Source of the DNA: Saprospira grandis str. Lewin
GTDB lineage: Bacteria; Bacteroidota; Bacteroidia; Chitinophagales; Saprospiraceae
Assembly: GCF_000250635.1 (NCBI RefSeq)
Contig: NC_016940.1
Location: 248,001 to 312,000 of the forward strand
DNA: 64,000 nucleotides
Direction of reading: 5' to 3'
This document shows positions 7,857 through 16,912 of this stretch, piece after piece. The first letter of the stretch is position 1; every line of letters begins with the position of its first letter. The position numbers were made by a program, and so were the translations under genes. The notes below the pieces were generated by a model. It saw nothing but the letters and a program-made list of their open reading frames with translations, made no database searches and had not been told where the DNA came from.

Positions 7857-8627
7857 ATGATGAATAAAAGAACATTTTTGAAACGTTCGGCCACCTTGGC
7901 ATTGGGGGCTAGTTTGAGTCCTTTATTCTTGCAATCTTGTCAGGAAGAAGGGCCAAAAAAAGAGGGGGAGCCCCAAAAAGAAGAGGCCACAGGCGGTTTA
8001 TCAGAATTTGTATTGCCCGCTTTGCCCTATGCAGCCGATGCCCTTTTGCCCCATATTGATACGGAGACCATGAACATCCATCATGGCAAGCATCATGCGG
8101 GTTATGTAAAGAAATTGAATGCGGCTTTGGCGGATAATCCCTTGCAGAAAGAGGCCAATAATTTGGAGGACCTTTTGGGTCGTTTGGAAGATAAAGAGGA
8201 GCATACGGCTTTGCGCAACAATGGCGGTGGGCACTACAACCACAGCTTATTTTGGACCAATATGAGCCCAGAGGGCGGAGGAACGCCAGAGGGGGAATTT
8301 GGGCAAGCGTTGGCTCAGGCTTTTGGCTCTTTTGAGAACTTTGCCAAAGAATTTAAGGCCGCAGCCGCTAGTCGATTTGGTTCGGGTTGGGCTTGGTTGG
8401 CTGTAAATGCAAAAAAAGAGCTCTATATTTGCAGCACGCCTAATCAAGACAACCCCTTGATGGCTAAAATTGTAGAGCAGGCGGGTCAGCCTATTTTGGG
8501 CCTAGATGTTTGGGAACACGCCTACTACCTTAACTATCAGAATCAACGAAAAGCCTACATTAACTCTTTTTTCAATATTATTAACTGGTCGGCAGTGAGC
8601 CAAAACTGGTCAAACATCGTTAAATAA
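7857..8627 (+). CDS. Mn/Fe superoxide dismutase, predicted lipoprotein
   Basis: 256 residues. The catalytic domain (about 48-253) has all four metal ligands: His75 (NIHHGKHH), His129 (HYNHSLFW), Asp217 and His221 (LDVWEHAYY). NMSPEGGG after the second ligand and Gln197 in PNQDNPLM favour the Mn or cambialistic type. It converts superoxide to peroxide and oxygen. Unusually, residues 1-28 form a signal peptide ending in LQSC, with Lys-Arg near the start, followed by a charged linker, so the enzyme is predicted to be lipid-anchored outside the inner membrane. A TATAAT box lies at 7772-7777. Met2 is an equally possible start. The M15 peptidase gene follows after 6 bp. Confidence 0.92.
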   Translation: MMNKRTFLKRSATLALGASLSPLFLQSCQEEGPKKEGEPQKEEATGGLSEFVLPALPYAADALLPHIDTETMNIHHGKHHAGYVKKLNAALADNPLQKEANNLEDLLGRLEDKEEHTALRNNGGGHYNHSLFWTNMSPEGGGTPEGEFGQALAQAFGSFENFAKEFKAAAASRFGSGWAWLAVNAKKELYICSTPNQDNPLMAKIVEQAGQPILGLDVWEHAYYLNYQNQRKAYINSFFNIINWSAVSQNWSNIVK

Positions 8628-8633
8628 AAGAGA

Positions 8634-9524
8634 TTGAAAAAGAGAATAGTTAGCGGACTGGGGGGCATAGGTTTATTGGTAGCCTGTACCCCTACGGTTG
8701 GCCCAGAAGAGGAGCAGCAGCCTCAGGAATTGATTCAGCCTGCCATAGACAGCAGTGCAGAAAAAGAAGAACAAGACAGCCTTAGCCTTTTGGAGCAATT
8801 GGACAGCAGTGGGCTGCGGATATCGCCCAAGGCTAGTGCAGCAGAACGCGCCAAGATTATGGAAATCATTAGCAAGGAATACCTGATGGGCCAGTTTAAT
8901 CCGGCCACAGACCAACGTTTTGAGCGGATCGAGCGTCAGTATTTGGTCTATCCAGAGCGAAAAATCTTTATTCGGAAGGAGGCCATGGCCAAATTCAAGG
9001 AGATGCAAGCTCGGGCCAAGGAAGATGGGATTGCGCTAAAAATCATGTCGGCTACCCGTCCATTTAATGTACAAAAAGCCATTTGGGAGCGAAAATGGCG
9101 AGGAGAGCAAAGAGTGAACGGAAAATTTGTTCCTCAGGATGCGCCTCAGAAAGCCAAGGCCGAACAAATTTTGGAGTGGAACTCTATGCCGAGTACATCT
9201 AGGCATCATTGGGGGACTGATATTGACATAAACAACATAAACCCAGCCTATTGGCTCAAGGGGCAGGGGGCTAAAGAGTACGCTTGGTTAGTGGCTCATG
9301 CTGCCGAATTTGGTTTTTGTCAGGTCTATTCTGCGGGCCGTCCTTACGGTTATCAGGAAGAAAAATGGCATTGGTCTTATATTCCTTTGGCTAAAGAGTT
9401 CACAAATCAGTACAAAAAGTACATTAAGGATCAAGACATCCACGGATTCTTAGGGGCCGAGGCCGCAGCAGAGATTGAAGTTGTTAAAAAGTATGTATTG
9501 GGGATCAACCCAGACTGTCTTTAA
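8634..9524 (+). CDS. M15-family D-Ala-D-Ala carboxypeptidase, lipoprotein
   Basis: 296 residues starting at TTG, the only codon that keeps the signal sequence KKRIVSGLGGIGLLVAC; Cys18 is the lipidation site. After a long acidic linker (about 19-60) comes a VanY-type zinc peptidase domain: SATRPFN near 140, SRHHWGTDID near 188-197 (zinc His and Asp), and EKWHWSY near 245 (third zinc ligand). Family enzymes trim the terminal D-Ala of peptidoglycan stem peptides in the periplasm. It sits 6 bp after the superoxide dismutase lipoprotein, so the two are likely co-expressed. Confidence 0.88.
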   Translation: MKKRIVSGLGGIGLLVACTPTVGPEEEQQPQELIQPAIDSSAEKEEQDSLSLLEQLDSSGLRISPKASAAERAKIMEIISKEYLMGQFNPATDQRFERIERQYLVYPERKIFIRKEAMAKFKEMQARAKEDGIALKIMSATRPFNVQKAIWERKWRGEQRVNGKFVPQDAPQKAKAEQILEWNSMPSTSRHHWGTDIDINNINPAYWLKGQGAKEYAWLVAHAAEFGFCQVYSAGRPYGYQEEKWHWSYIPLAKEFTNQYKKYIKDQDIHGFLGAEAAAEIEVVKKYVLGINPDCL

Positions 9525-9640
9525 AATAGCTTGATGAACTTGTTGTTGGCCAGCCCAACAATTAGAAAACAAAAAGCCCTTATTGCCAAAATCGAGAGGC
9601 TTTCATTTACAAACAAGTTCATTTAAAAGCTTAACCTAAG

Positions 9641-10369
9641 ATGCTTTCAGAAAACGACATCCAACAACTAGAAGACTATCAGTACAACCGTCTTTCTTCT
9701 AGCGAACGCAAGGCCATTGAAAAGCGCATGAAAGAAGATCACGCCTATAAAAAAGAAGCCAAGGCTTATCTTCGCCTTTATCAGGGCTTTCAGATTGACA
9801 AGCTCAGCGCTGATATGGAACGTTGGGATAAAGAGCAGCAGCACCCCCAATTTTTCCAGCTAAAACATTTGGCGGTAGCGGCTAGCGTTTCGCTCTTTAT
9901 TGCCTTAGGGGCCTATCTCTTTCAGCAACAGACGAGCAGCCCAGCCAACTATGCTCATTTTTATGAGGCCTACAAGCCCTTAAACCTACTATCTAGAGGG
10001 GGTGAAGGGGGCTTAGACAGCCAGCTCATATTGAAGGCCCAGACGCTTTATAAGGAAAAAAAATACGCTCAGGCGATTCCTCTTTTGGCCCAATGCCCAA
10101 AGACAGACTGCCAATTGATGCAAGGCGTAGCCCTACTAGAAACCCAAAAAGAAAATGAGGCAAAAGCCATTTTTCGGGAACTTAGTCGAGAACAATCTAT
10201 TTCTTTAGAAAAACAGCAGATTGCAAGTTGGTACTTGGCACTGACTTTGGTAAAAACAGAAGAGTGGACCGCAGCCGAAAAAGAATTGGAGCATTTGCTA
10301 CGTACTGCTAAAGAAGGTTACTATATTGAACAAGCTAAAGCATTGATGCAGCAGATAAAAGCCAGATAA
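9641..10369 (+). CDS. Membrane protein with cytoplasmic charged N-terminus and TPR-like tail
   Basis: 242 residues, unrecognised by name. Residues 1-70 are charged and helical, in the style of anti-sigma factor N-termini (LSENDIQQLEDYQYNRLSS). One membrane segment lies at about 74-94. The outer part (about 115-242) contains helical pairs resembling TPR units (AQTLYKEKKYAQAIPLLAQC; GYYIEQAKALMQQI). No sigma-factor gene is adjacent. This arrangement is common in Bacteroidota regulatory membrane proteins, but the role here is unknown. Confidence 0.7.
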   Translation: MLSENDIQQLEDYQYNRLSSSERKAIEKRMKEDHAYKKEAKAYLRLYQGFQIDKLSADMERWDKEQQHPQFFQLKHLAVAASVSLFIALGAYLFQQQTSSPANYAHFYEAYKPLNLLSRGGEGGLDSQLILKAQTLYKEKKYAQAIPLLAQCPKTDCQLMQGVALLETQKENEAKAIFRELSREQSISLEKQQIASWYLALTLVKTEEWTAAEKELEHLLRTAKEGYYIEQAKALMQQIKAR

Positions 10370-10563
10370 GTCGCTTAGGTCCTTAACTAAAATTGTTGAT
10401 CTCTAGATTTTTTTTTATCTTTACTATTAAAAGAACTAGTTTCAGGCAATGCTTTTGGCCCTAACTCATCCACTGAGTGCTAGCGACTATTTCGAAACAA
10501 AACTTATGCAGTTTGCGGGTCGCCAAAAAAATTCAATTGCAAAGTAAAACACCAATCTATTCT

Positions 10564-11439
10564 ATGAGAAATCTTCGCCTCCCTAAAGAGTTAAAGCTTT
10601 TTGCGCTGATCGCTCTGCTGCTCGTCATGATTGTCGATAGCGCAGATGCCCAAAGAAGACGCAGAAAAGGTAGAAATAGTGGCCGTTTGGAAATCATGGA
10701 AAACCTTCCTGAGTTTTTCGTGAACGATAACCGCCTACCCGATTACCTCAAAATGGTATATCGCCGCGATGCGACTCGCCTAGCTCTTCGTTTGATTGAC
10801 CGCGAGCAGCGGATGTCTAAGCAAACAATTATTGTCCCCGAAGAATTGGTCCAAGCTATTTATAATGCACTGGTGGCGGTTCGTCTAAGTGATTATGGGG
10901 CCGTTCAGGACATTACCTCTAAATATTATGTGCGTACTTTTCCGCAGCCCAATGTGGAGAATATCATTTTGCTTGCCGAGCATGATGCCGACTGGCTAGA
11001 GCCACTTAAGCGACGTGCCGATACTACGGCTAGCCCTAGTATCAATAACATTATTCGCAAGTATAATCTAGTCATGACCAATATGGTTTATCTGGATGAA
11101 GAGCGTGCAGGCCTTGTTTTGCAGTCTCGCGAGTTTATCAATATGGCGGCTTTGGCCATGAAATTCTATACGGAAGAAGGGATTGGTTCTATTGAAGAGA
11201 CGCTTCCCTATGGAGATGGCAATGACATTAGCATTGAGCGAACTAAAGAAGGCTGGGACTTGGTCTATAGCGTGAAGTTTGGTAACTGTGTCAATCAATG
11301 TCAGAAGGTGCATCGCTGGGAGTTTTCCATTGATGAAGGTGGTGAAGTTTCTTACAAGGGTGACAAAGGCCATACGATTCCGCCTTGGTTGAGCCCAACG
11401 GCAGAAGCCAAAAAATATCCTGATGTCTTAAAGAATTAA
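10564..11439 (+). CDS. Exported hypothetical protein
   Basis: 291 residues from the chosen Met; the frame continues 29 codons upstream (10477), but Met at 10564 starts a normal signal peptide (MRNLRLPKELKLFALIALLLVM... ADAQ). The mature part opens with a very basic patch (RRRRKGR) and is otherwise mixed alpha/beta without a motif I recognise. Two Cys in GNCVNQCQK may form a disulfide. It ends at a good terminator. Probably periplasmic. Confidence 0.7.
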   Translation: MRNLRLPKELKLFALIALLLVMIVDSADAQRRRRKGRNSGRLEIMENLPEFFVNDNRLPDYLKMVYRRDATRLALRLIDREQRMSKQTIIVPEELVQAIYNALVAVRLSDYGAVQDITSKYYVRTFPQPNVENIILLAEHDADWLEPLKRRADTTASPSINNIIRKYNLVMTNMVYLDEERAGLVLQSREFINMAALAMKFYTEEGIGSIEETLPYGDGNDISIERTKEGWDLVYSVKFGNCVNQCQKVHRWEFSIDEGGEVSYKGDKGHTIPPWLSPTAEAKKYPDVLKN

Positions 11440-11453
11440 GGCCTTTTAAAAAG

Positions 11454-11487
11454 AAAGCTATTGAGTACTGCTCAATAGCTTTTTTTA
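11454..11487 (+). terminator. Intrinsic terminator
   Basis: AAAGCTATTGAG stem with complement, 5-base loop, then seven T. It follows the exported protein gene by 15 bp. Confidence 0.85.
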
Positions 11488-11545
11488 TTTTGCTAGTTAT
11501 TGATCTGCTGATCGAAGAATAAATACTATTTGTTATTGTTGTTTG

Positions 11546-11674
11546 TTTTGGGGCCCGCGGCCAGCATAGCTGGCCGCCGCTATGCTGCGGGGCTCACAGG
11601 TCTGTTCGGCCCTGCAGCCGCCTGCGGCGGCTTTGGTCTGGCCTTCGGCCACCCCTGCGCAGCGCTGGGCCAAA
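11546..11674 (-). repeat. Class 1 hairpin element, copy 6
   Basis: Minus orientation. Slots: GGCCTTCGGCC, GCCGCC/GGCGGC and CGGCCAGC/GCTGGCCG. Ends in GCTGGGCCAAAA, directly followed by the AGCGAAACTTGC terminator. Confidence 0.85.
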
Positions 11675-11715
11675 AGAAAAAAGCGAAACTTGCCCTGGGG
11701 GCAAGTTTCGCTTTG
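11675..11715 (-). terminator. Minus-strand terminator, AGCGAAACTTGC type
   Basis: Stem AAAGCGAAACTTGCC with complement; on the minus strand it runs into TTTCTTTT. The same arm sequence is used at 53890-53925, again touching a class 1 element. Confidence 0.7.
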
Positions 11716-11800
11716 CGCAGAAGAGCCTGCGGGATTCCTTAGGGCATCTTCTGGGCGGGGATAAGGACTGCAGCGAGGAATACCGCTCTTATTCGTCCTA

Positions 11801-11937
11801 CAGGCCCGAAGGGCCGCAGGCTGAGGGATAGTAGGCAGTGGCCCGCAGGGCTAGACCAAGGAGCCGAAGGCGACGCAGGGCCGAGCGAGCAGCGAGCTGC
11901 CGCATAGCCCGACCCGAGCGAAGCGAGCGGGCAGCCC
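11801..11937 (+). repeat. Class 1 hairpin element, copy 7
   Basis: Plus orientation, divergent core (GCCGAGCGAGCAGCGAGC). Third slot CCCGAGCGAAGCGAGCGGG. It ends at GGGCAGCCCC, and the next base begins the stop codon of the gene at 11938. The 11720-11800 stretch to its left holds a GGGATTCCTTAGGG motif also found at 18484-18503. Confidence 0.8.
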
Positions 11938-12420
11938 CTAATAATAATTAATATAATAAAGGAAAAGCCCTGTTAGCTGGCCAAAAAGGCTTGTGAGGCT
12001 ACTATTGAGTTTTCCTCTGAGCAACTCCTCATAGCTTTGGCCCTTTTTTGGGGGTTGTTTGGCGGCAATTAAGGCCCTAATTTTTTTGCGGGCTTGCGCA
12101 TACTGCTGCCAGCTATACCAAGCCAGATAAATAGCCAAAACAAAAGGGAAACTTCTGGTTAAATCGACCTCCCAATAATCAAAAATCCAGATAGCGATAG
12201 GCAACATAATTGCGCCCTGTGCCAAGGCCGCCAAAAACTCTATGCCTTGGATCAGCAGCGTGTTTTCGCTAAACAACTTACGGTCTCCGGCCTTGACAAA
12301 AGGGATAGCCAAGAGCAAAAGCATAAAGCTAAAGACGATCTTAATCAGTAGCGCCAGTAAGTTACTAAAGACAGAAATGGCCAAAAGGCTAATAAAATAG
12401 GCAAATATAAGTTGAAGCAT
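11938..12420 (-). CDS. Hypothetical membrane protein, possibly truncated at the C-terminus
   Basis: 160 residues from Met at 12420. The frame can be extended to 12456, but that lies inside a terminator hairpin, so the shorter start is preferred. Three to four hydrophobic segments fall at about 5-45, 60-85 and 90-110, followed by a basic cytoplasmic-looking helix. No family recognised. The stop codon TAG is formed exactly at the border of class 1 copy 7 (the usual T-run before GGGGCTGCC is missing), so the original C-terminus may have been lost when the element arrived. Confidence 0.6.
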   Translation of the reverse strand: MLQLIFAYFISLLAISVFSNLLALLIKIVFSFMLLLLAIPFVKAGDRKLFSENTLLIQGIEFLAALAQGAIMLPIAIWIFDYWEVDLTRSFPFVLAIYLAWYSWQQYAQARKKIRALIAAKQPPKKGQSYEELLRGKLNSSLTSLFGQLTGLFLYYINYY

Positions 12421-12438
12421 TTGAGGCTGTGTTTGGGC

Positions 12439-12464
12439 CAAAAAAAAGGGGGCCAAAGCCCCCT
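12439..12464 (-). terminator. Minus-strand intrinsic terminator
   Basis: AGGGGGC/GCCCCCT hairpin followed on the minus strand by eight T. It lies 6 bp past the stop of the 12470-12934 frame and decides the downstream gene start at 12420. Confidence 0.85.
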
Positions 12465-12469
12465 ATACA

Positions 12470-12934
12470 TTAGAATGCCGAATTGGCACGTAGACGGAAC
12501 TGAGAATACATTCCAGAGTTTCCAGCCTCAACCGAATAAGTTTTGCCATTGATTTTCACCTTGGCAAACTTTCGTTTCAGACCAGCCACCGCATTGTTGT
12601 ACTCTGGCTTAGAAGAGGCCGTAGTGAGCACGCCATTGGTGTATTGGAAATAATACCACTCTCCGTTGGGAGAAACAAAATAAATATTCAGTACATCTCC
12701 TCTAGCGGGATCCATTTGTACTTCTACCGCTCCTTTAACAATTTGGCCAATATGGGTGCCCATCATAGAAGCCAGCTGCAATCGGCCATTAGAGACAAAA
12801 GACTGCGTTTTGGGGCTCCACTTCATAATCATCTGAGAGAAGAAAAGCGTATGTTTTAAATCTTTGGGCAAGACGAGGCGGTTATCATTGGCCACTTTTT
12901 TCCACAGCTTATCAAAGGCTTGGTTTTCGGGCAC
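12470..12934 (-). pseudogene. C-terminal part of the large exported protein, in a shifted frame
   Basis: 154 codons opening with GTG, with no signal peptide. The upstream end overlaps the 1272-codon frame by 23 bp. The content (LPKDLKHTLFFSQM, a repeated Phe-Val-Ser-Asn-Gly-style strand pattern, GDVLNIYFVSPNGEWYYFQY) reads like the C-terminal beta domain I remember from large Bacteroidota proteins of this type, not like an independent gene. Skipping one base near 12935-12940 would join the two frames (GSGAL then IVPENQAFDKLW). A single-base frameshift or a larger deletion are both possible; translation from the GTG by coupling is the alternative. Confidence 0.55.
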
Positions 12935-15900
12935 AATCTAAGGCGCCACTACCAAAGGTAATAAACTGGGCCTCATTTTGTTTTACACGGATATTATCAA
13001 ACTTAATTTTTTGGTCCTTAAAATTGTCTACATTAAATTCCAAAAAGCCATCTGCCGTATACTCTCGCTTACTAATAATGTTAATGGTAGCATCTAGAAT
13101 TTGGTGATTTTGGTTAAAGGTATCGGCCACAATTCTAGAGCTATCGAGGGTACGCATATGGGCATGTCCTTCAATTTCGATATGCTCATTGATGGGGTAA
13201 ATAAAGGCATCCGCTACTCGGATATACTCTACGCCATCTACCTGTAAGAGCCCCGTATTGAGGTCATAATCTGCAGACACTCCCATAAAGTAAAGTGAGT
13301 CTTGGCTTTCTTCGGTGGCCAAGAAAAAGCCGGCTTTCCCCTCGGTGGCATCAATATGAATATTGCGTTTATCCATATCCCAGTGGAAGCGGTCCAAAGA
13401 GGTTTTATAAGAGTTATAGGGCAGGTCGGTACTGAGGTCCTTTTCTCGAGCAATAAAGTCACCTGTTCGTTTATCAAAATCGACTACTGCCTCTACATTG
13501 TTGTTATCAAAGGCAAAGGCCACCTCTCCTTGTTGTTTAATGGAGACGGCCGTAGAGGGGGAAGTCACGCTATTTCGCCCAAATTGAAAGTCTCCGCCAG
13601 GGTTTGATTTCAGGGTCGCTTCATCCCATTCAAAGATTCCTCTACCCAACAAGCCGTTGGGGGTTAAGTTTAGCGAGCCATCTAGGACATATTCTCCGCT
13701 TTCGAAGAACTGAAAAGGGACCCCTTCTTCCATATCCGACTCAATATACATAGAGTCGCTATAGGGGGCCCAATCAATAAATACAGATTGTCCATCTACT
13801 TTAGGAAACTCTACGCCATCAATTACTTCTTCCTCTAGGGCAAAGTCTTTTACGCTATCGGCTACAAAGCGCTCGGGCAAGAGCTCGATATACTCCGAGG
13901 AGATGGTGGCCCCCAAATAATCAAGGGTACCATTGGCCAAAAACCCTTGGTTACTGATCCCAAAGGCGCCTTTAAATTGGCCTTTTCCTTTTCCAGGATC
14001 TTCTCTTAGGTAAATGGGGTAACCTTCCTCTCCGGGGGTTTCCGACTCAAAGCCCAGAGAAAGGTCCAGATACATAATCTTTAGTGGCTCATAAATCTTC
14101 GGAAAGATATCGGCGGGAGTCAAACAGCCCCGCAAGCGCAAATTATCCGAGTCATAATCTTTTAAGGTGTGTATTTCAAAGTTTGGATAAACCTGATAAT
14201 AGAAATCTTCTTGCGGATAAACCTGCTCGCCATAAATCTCATTCAGGCGGCTTTCCCGTTCAAAATAAACATAGGCCGTATCGCTCACAAAGACAGAAGG
14301 CATATCGGGCGGGCTCTCCTGCTTACCCGACTTATTACTAGGGGCATCAATAGATAATACGCCCTTGGTATTTCGCAACTGATTATTGATGAGTAGGGTT
14401 TTCTTAGAGGGTTGTCCCTCGTCGGTAGTTGCTCTAGCATCGCTATTAAAACCAGCATAAGGACCAGAAGAGTATTTCTCCCGCTCATATACATAAAAGT
14501 CAATGAAGTCAATACTGTCCATGGCCACTTCATAACTTTCATAGAAGAAGCGGAAGTTTTGCCCTGTAAACTTGAGCAAGCCTGCTTCCATCACCCCATT
14601 AAAGAGCATATCTTTATTGGCCAACATCTCTACTTTTTGCTCCAAGGGAGATACATAGACCTGCTGACTATCAGAAAGGGTGAAGGCAATAACGCCCATG
14701 GTCTCCATGCTCTGATCTTTCAAATTAAAGGTGGCATTAGAAGAACGTTTCTTGGCCTTTGAAGGGACCGATTTGATTTTAATTTGGTCGTAGTTGTGTA
14801 CATTAAAGTCACTTCTACGGGCCGATTCCTTATAGTGAAATAGCTTTTTACGCAAAACGATCAAATCCTCTTCGGGATCATAGGTAATAAAACCATCGGC
14901 AATCATTTCCTGAATCAAGGTAGAGCCATTGTCTCGATTATGAGAAGGCGAACGCACATCATTGATAAAGTCCCAGTAGTAATAGGCATCGATCATTCCC
15001 TGAGAAAAGACAGAGGGAAAGCCCTTCTCAAACTGGTTCCAATCGTCATAATTTCTAATGATCTTAAATTTGGGGTTCATTTTCGCTTTCTGGATGGTTT
15101 TGCAGTCCATAATATGCAGTTTTTCCATCCGCTTATCCAACATCCCTAACAAAAACTCTGGGGGTAATCGCTTGCTGTCATCTACCTGTAGGCTCAATTC
15201 CATATCCCAATTGGCCAATTCGTCATCTGGGCATTCGCCATTGGCGCGCTGCTCCAAACTGCTGCCTAGGGCCTCCGAAATCAGGGCAAATTTAATAATG
15301 GGGTTGATGGTCCCAATCAATTGGTATTTGTGCATAACATCATCATCAAAGTACTCATCAGAGGTAACTTCCATGTTCTCTTTGTTATCGCCCAATTCCA
15401 TTTCATCACTATCAATCTGCCAACGAATCGAGTTGGTCCGCATTTCTCCATCTTGCAAGGAGTTGTAAAAAGGTACCTTAGAGGTCTTGTCTTTTCCTCG
15501 CTCCAAACTGAGGTACTTTTTCTTAATGTCATAACGCATCGAAATGTTCGGATGATAAATAGAGTCAATCCCGTTTTCGGTCTCAAAGTAAATACTCACC
15601 TCCGCAGAATAAGACTCTACTTTCTGCCCCTTGGCAATATCAAAAGTCTCGGCAAAGGCCCGGACCACTAAGTCGCCTTTGCTATTCGTAATCTCAATAA
15701 CCGAACGGTTGTTCTTATCGCCATACCCCCGCACGTAGTTCCCCTCTAGCTTAAATCCTCCCCGATAATCTACTCCCTCTCCAATGTCATCAATGGCTAC
15801 CCGCTTAGAACTAGAGTAAAAACGAGGGTAAGATAGATTGGCCGGCTGCCGAATCCCCTCCTTTTTCTTGCCCGTTTCTTCATCCTTATAGGTATATACT

Positions 15901-16730
15901 TCGGAGCGTCTCGAAATCCGATCCTCAAAAATCCCCACCATCGGCTCCTTAAATACCGAGGGGTAAATTAAGGTAGAACTATCTACTTTATAAGAGGTTT
16001 GCTTGGCCAAAATATCATAGTCCGAAATCTCACAACGGGCATCTTCAGCCCCCTCCTGCCGCCAATGAACAACTCCTGACTCGCCTTCCCATACCGCATC
16101 TTTTCGCAAAGGATAATAAACTCCAGAAGCCTCCTCAATGGTCAAAGAGTCATCCTTATTAAAACAATATAAGGTGGTGTTTTTATACTGTATCCCCAAC
16201 TCATTGTTCTCAAACTTAATCACAAAGTTCCGGCTGTCGGCCTTCCAAGTATGGCTGCCTCGACTCACTTTATAGAGGTTGTTTTCAATCCAAAACCCTA
16301 AGGACCACTTAAGGTAGTTCTCAAATAGGTAGTTGTCCCGAATCTCTTTTCCCTCCAATACTTTCAAGGAAATCTCAATCCAACGATCAAAGTATTTTTG
16401 GGTCAAACCATCATCTTCCGCAAAGGACACAATGGTCTCTAATAAGGGCCGAATGTAGTTGTATCGCTTCATTTTTAAGCCCACCATTTGGTTAGTTAGC
16501 TTCAAAAAACCCTCATAGTGCTGCTCGGTTACCCGCCGCTCTTTGATCGCTTTCTTAAAGCGCTTGAGCGTCTGCTCACAGTCATCTCGCTTAAATTGAG
16601 TCAATACATCCTCAATTTCCTTATATAATTTATCCCGATCTGTCGGCTCAAAAGGGTCGGTATTTACCCCCTGCGCCCAAAGACTGCCCACTAAAAATAG
16701 CAGGCCCATCAATACTGTTAATTGCTTCAT
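12912..16730 (-). CDS. Very large exported hypothetical protein
   Basis: 1272 residues with a signal peptide (MKQLTVLMGLLFLVGSLWAQ). The N-terminal 200 residues are helical and charged; the rest is beta-rich with many DSLTIEE-, YFDDDVMH- and SIDFIDFYVYE-type strands. No enzymatic motif recognised. Repeated phrases of the form fixed-acid then phi-D-phi suggest stacked beta sandwiches or a beta-helix. The reading frame ends in a short unnatural tail (LDCARKPSL), and the adjacent frame continues with what looks like the true C-terminus. It has no lipobox. Probably periplasmic or surface located. The class 1 copy 8 lies just upstream. Confidence 0.75.
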   Translation of the reverse strand: MKQLTVLMGLLFLVGSLWAQGVNTDPFEPTDRDKLYKEIEDVLTQFKRDDCEQTLKRFKKAIKERRVTEQHYEGFLKLTNQMVGLKMKRYNYIRPLLETIVSFAEDDGLTQKYFDRWIEISLKVLEGKEIRDNYLFENYLKWSLGFWIENNLYKVSRGSHTWKADSRNFVIKFENNELGIQYKNTTLYCFNKDDSLTIEEASGVYYPLRKDAVWEGESGVVHWRQEGAEDARCEISDYDILAKQTSYKVDSSTLIYPSVFKEPMVGIFEDRISRRSEVYTYKDEETGKKKEGIRQPANLSYPRFYSSSKRVAIDDIGEGVDYRGGFKLEGNYVRGYGDKNNRSVIEITNSKGDLVVRAFAETFDIAKGQKVESYSAEVSIYFETENGIDSIYHPNISMRYDIKKKYLSLERGKDKTSKVPFYNSLQDGEMRTNSIRWQIDSDEMELGDNKENMEVTSDEYFDDDVMHKYQLIGTINPIIKFALISEALGSSLEQRANGECPDDELANWDMELSLQVDDSKRLPPEFLLGMLDKRMEKLHIMDCKTIQKAKMNPKFKIIRNYDDWNQFEKGFPSVFSQGMIDAYYYWDFINDVRSPSHNRDNGSTLIQEMIADGFITYDPEEDLIVLRKKLFHYKESARRSDFNVHNYDQIKIKSVPSKAKKRSSNATFNLKDQSMETMGVIAFTLSDSQQVYVSPLEQKVEMLANKDMLFNGVMEAGLLKFTGQNFRFFYESYEVAMDSIDFIDFYVYEREKYSSGPYAGFNSDARATTDEGQPSKKTLLINNQLRNTKGVLSIDAPSNKSGKQESPPDMPSVFVSDTAYVYFERESRLNEIYGEQVYPQEDFYYQVYPNFEIHTLKDYDSDNLRLRGCLTPADIFPKIYEPLKIMYLDLSLGFESETPGEEGYPIYLREDPGKGKGQFKGAFGISNQGFLANGTLDYLGATISSEYIELLPERFVADSVKDFALEEEVIDGVEFPKVDGQSVFIDWAPYSDSMYIESDMEEGVPFQFFESGEYVLDGSLNLTPNGLLGRGIFEWDEATLKSNPGGDFQFGRNSVTSPSTAVSIKQQGEVAFAFDNNNVEAVVDFDKRTGDFIAREKDLSTDLPYNSYKTSLDRFHWDMDKRNIHIDATEGKAGFFLATEESQDSLYFMGVSADYDLNTGLLQVDGVEYIRVADAFIYPINEHIEIEGHAHMRTLDSSRIVADTFNQNHQILDATINIISKREYTADGFLEFNVDNFKDQKIKFDNIRVKQNEAQFITFGSGALDCARKPSL

Positions 16731-16751
16731 CTCTTTTTTATTTTTTATTTT

Positions 16752-16876
16752 TTTTGGGGCCTCCGCTTCGGCTTCGCCTTGCGGCGCTACGCTGCAGGGC
16801 TCGCAGGTCTGCTCGGCCCTGCGGCCTGACGGCCTTGGTCTGCGGCTTCGCCGCCCCCTTTCGCATCGCTAGGCCA
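16752..16876 (-). repeat. Class 1 hairpin element, copy 8
   Basis: Minus orientation. Slots: GCGGC/GCCGC, GGCC/GGCC and CCGCTTCGG with trailing GCGG. It separates the large exported protein from the membrane protein gene. Confidence 0.85.
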
Positions 16877-16912
16877 TTGGCCCCTTCCCTGCCCAAAATT
16901 ACAATTTTGCGC

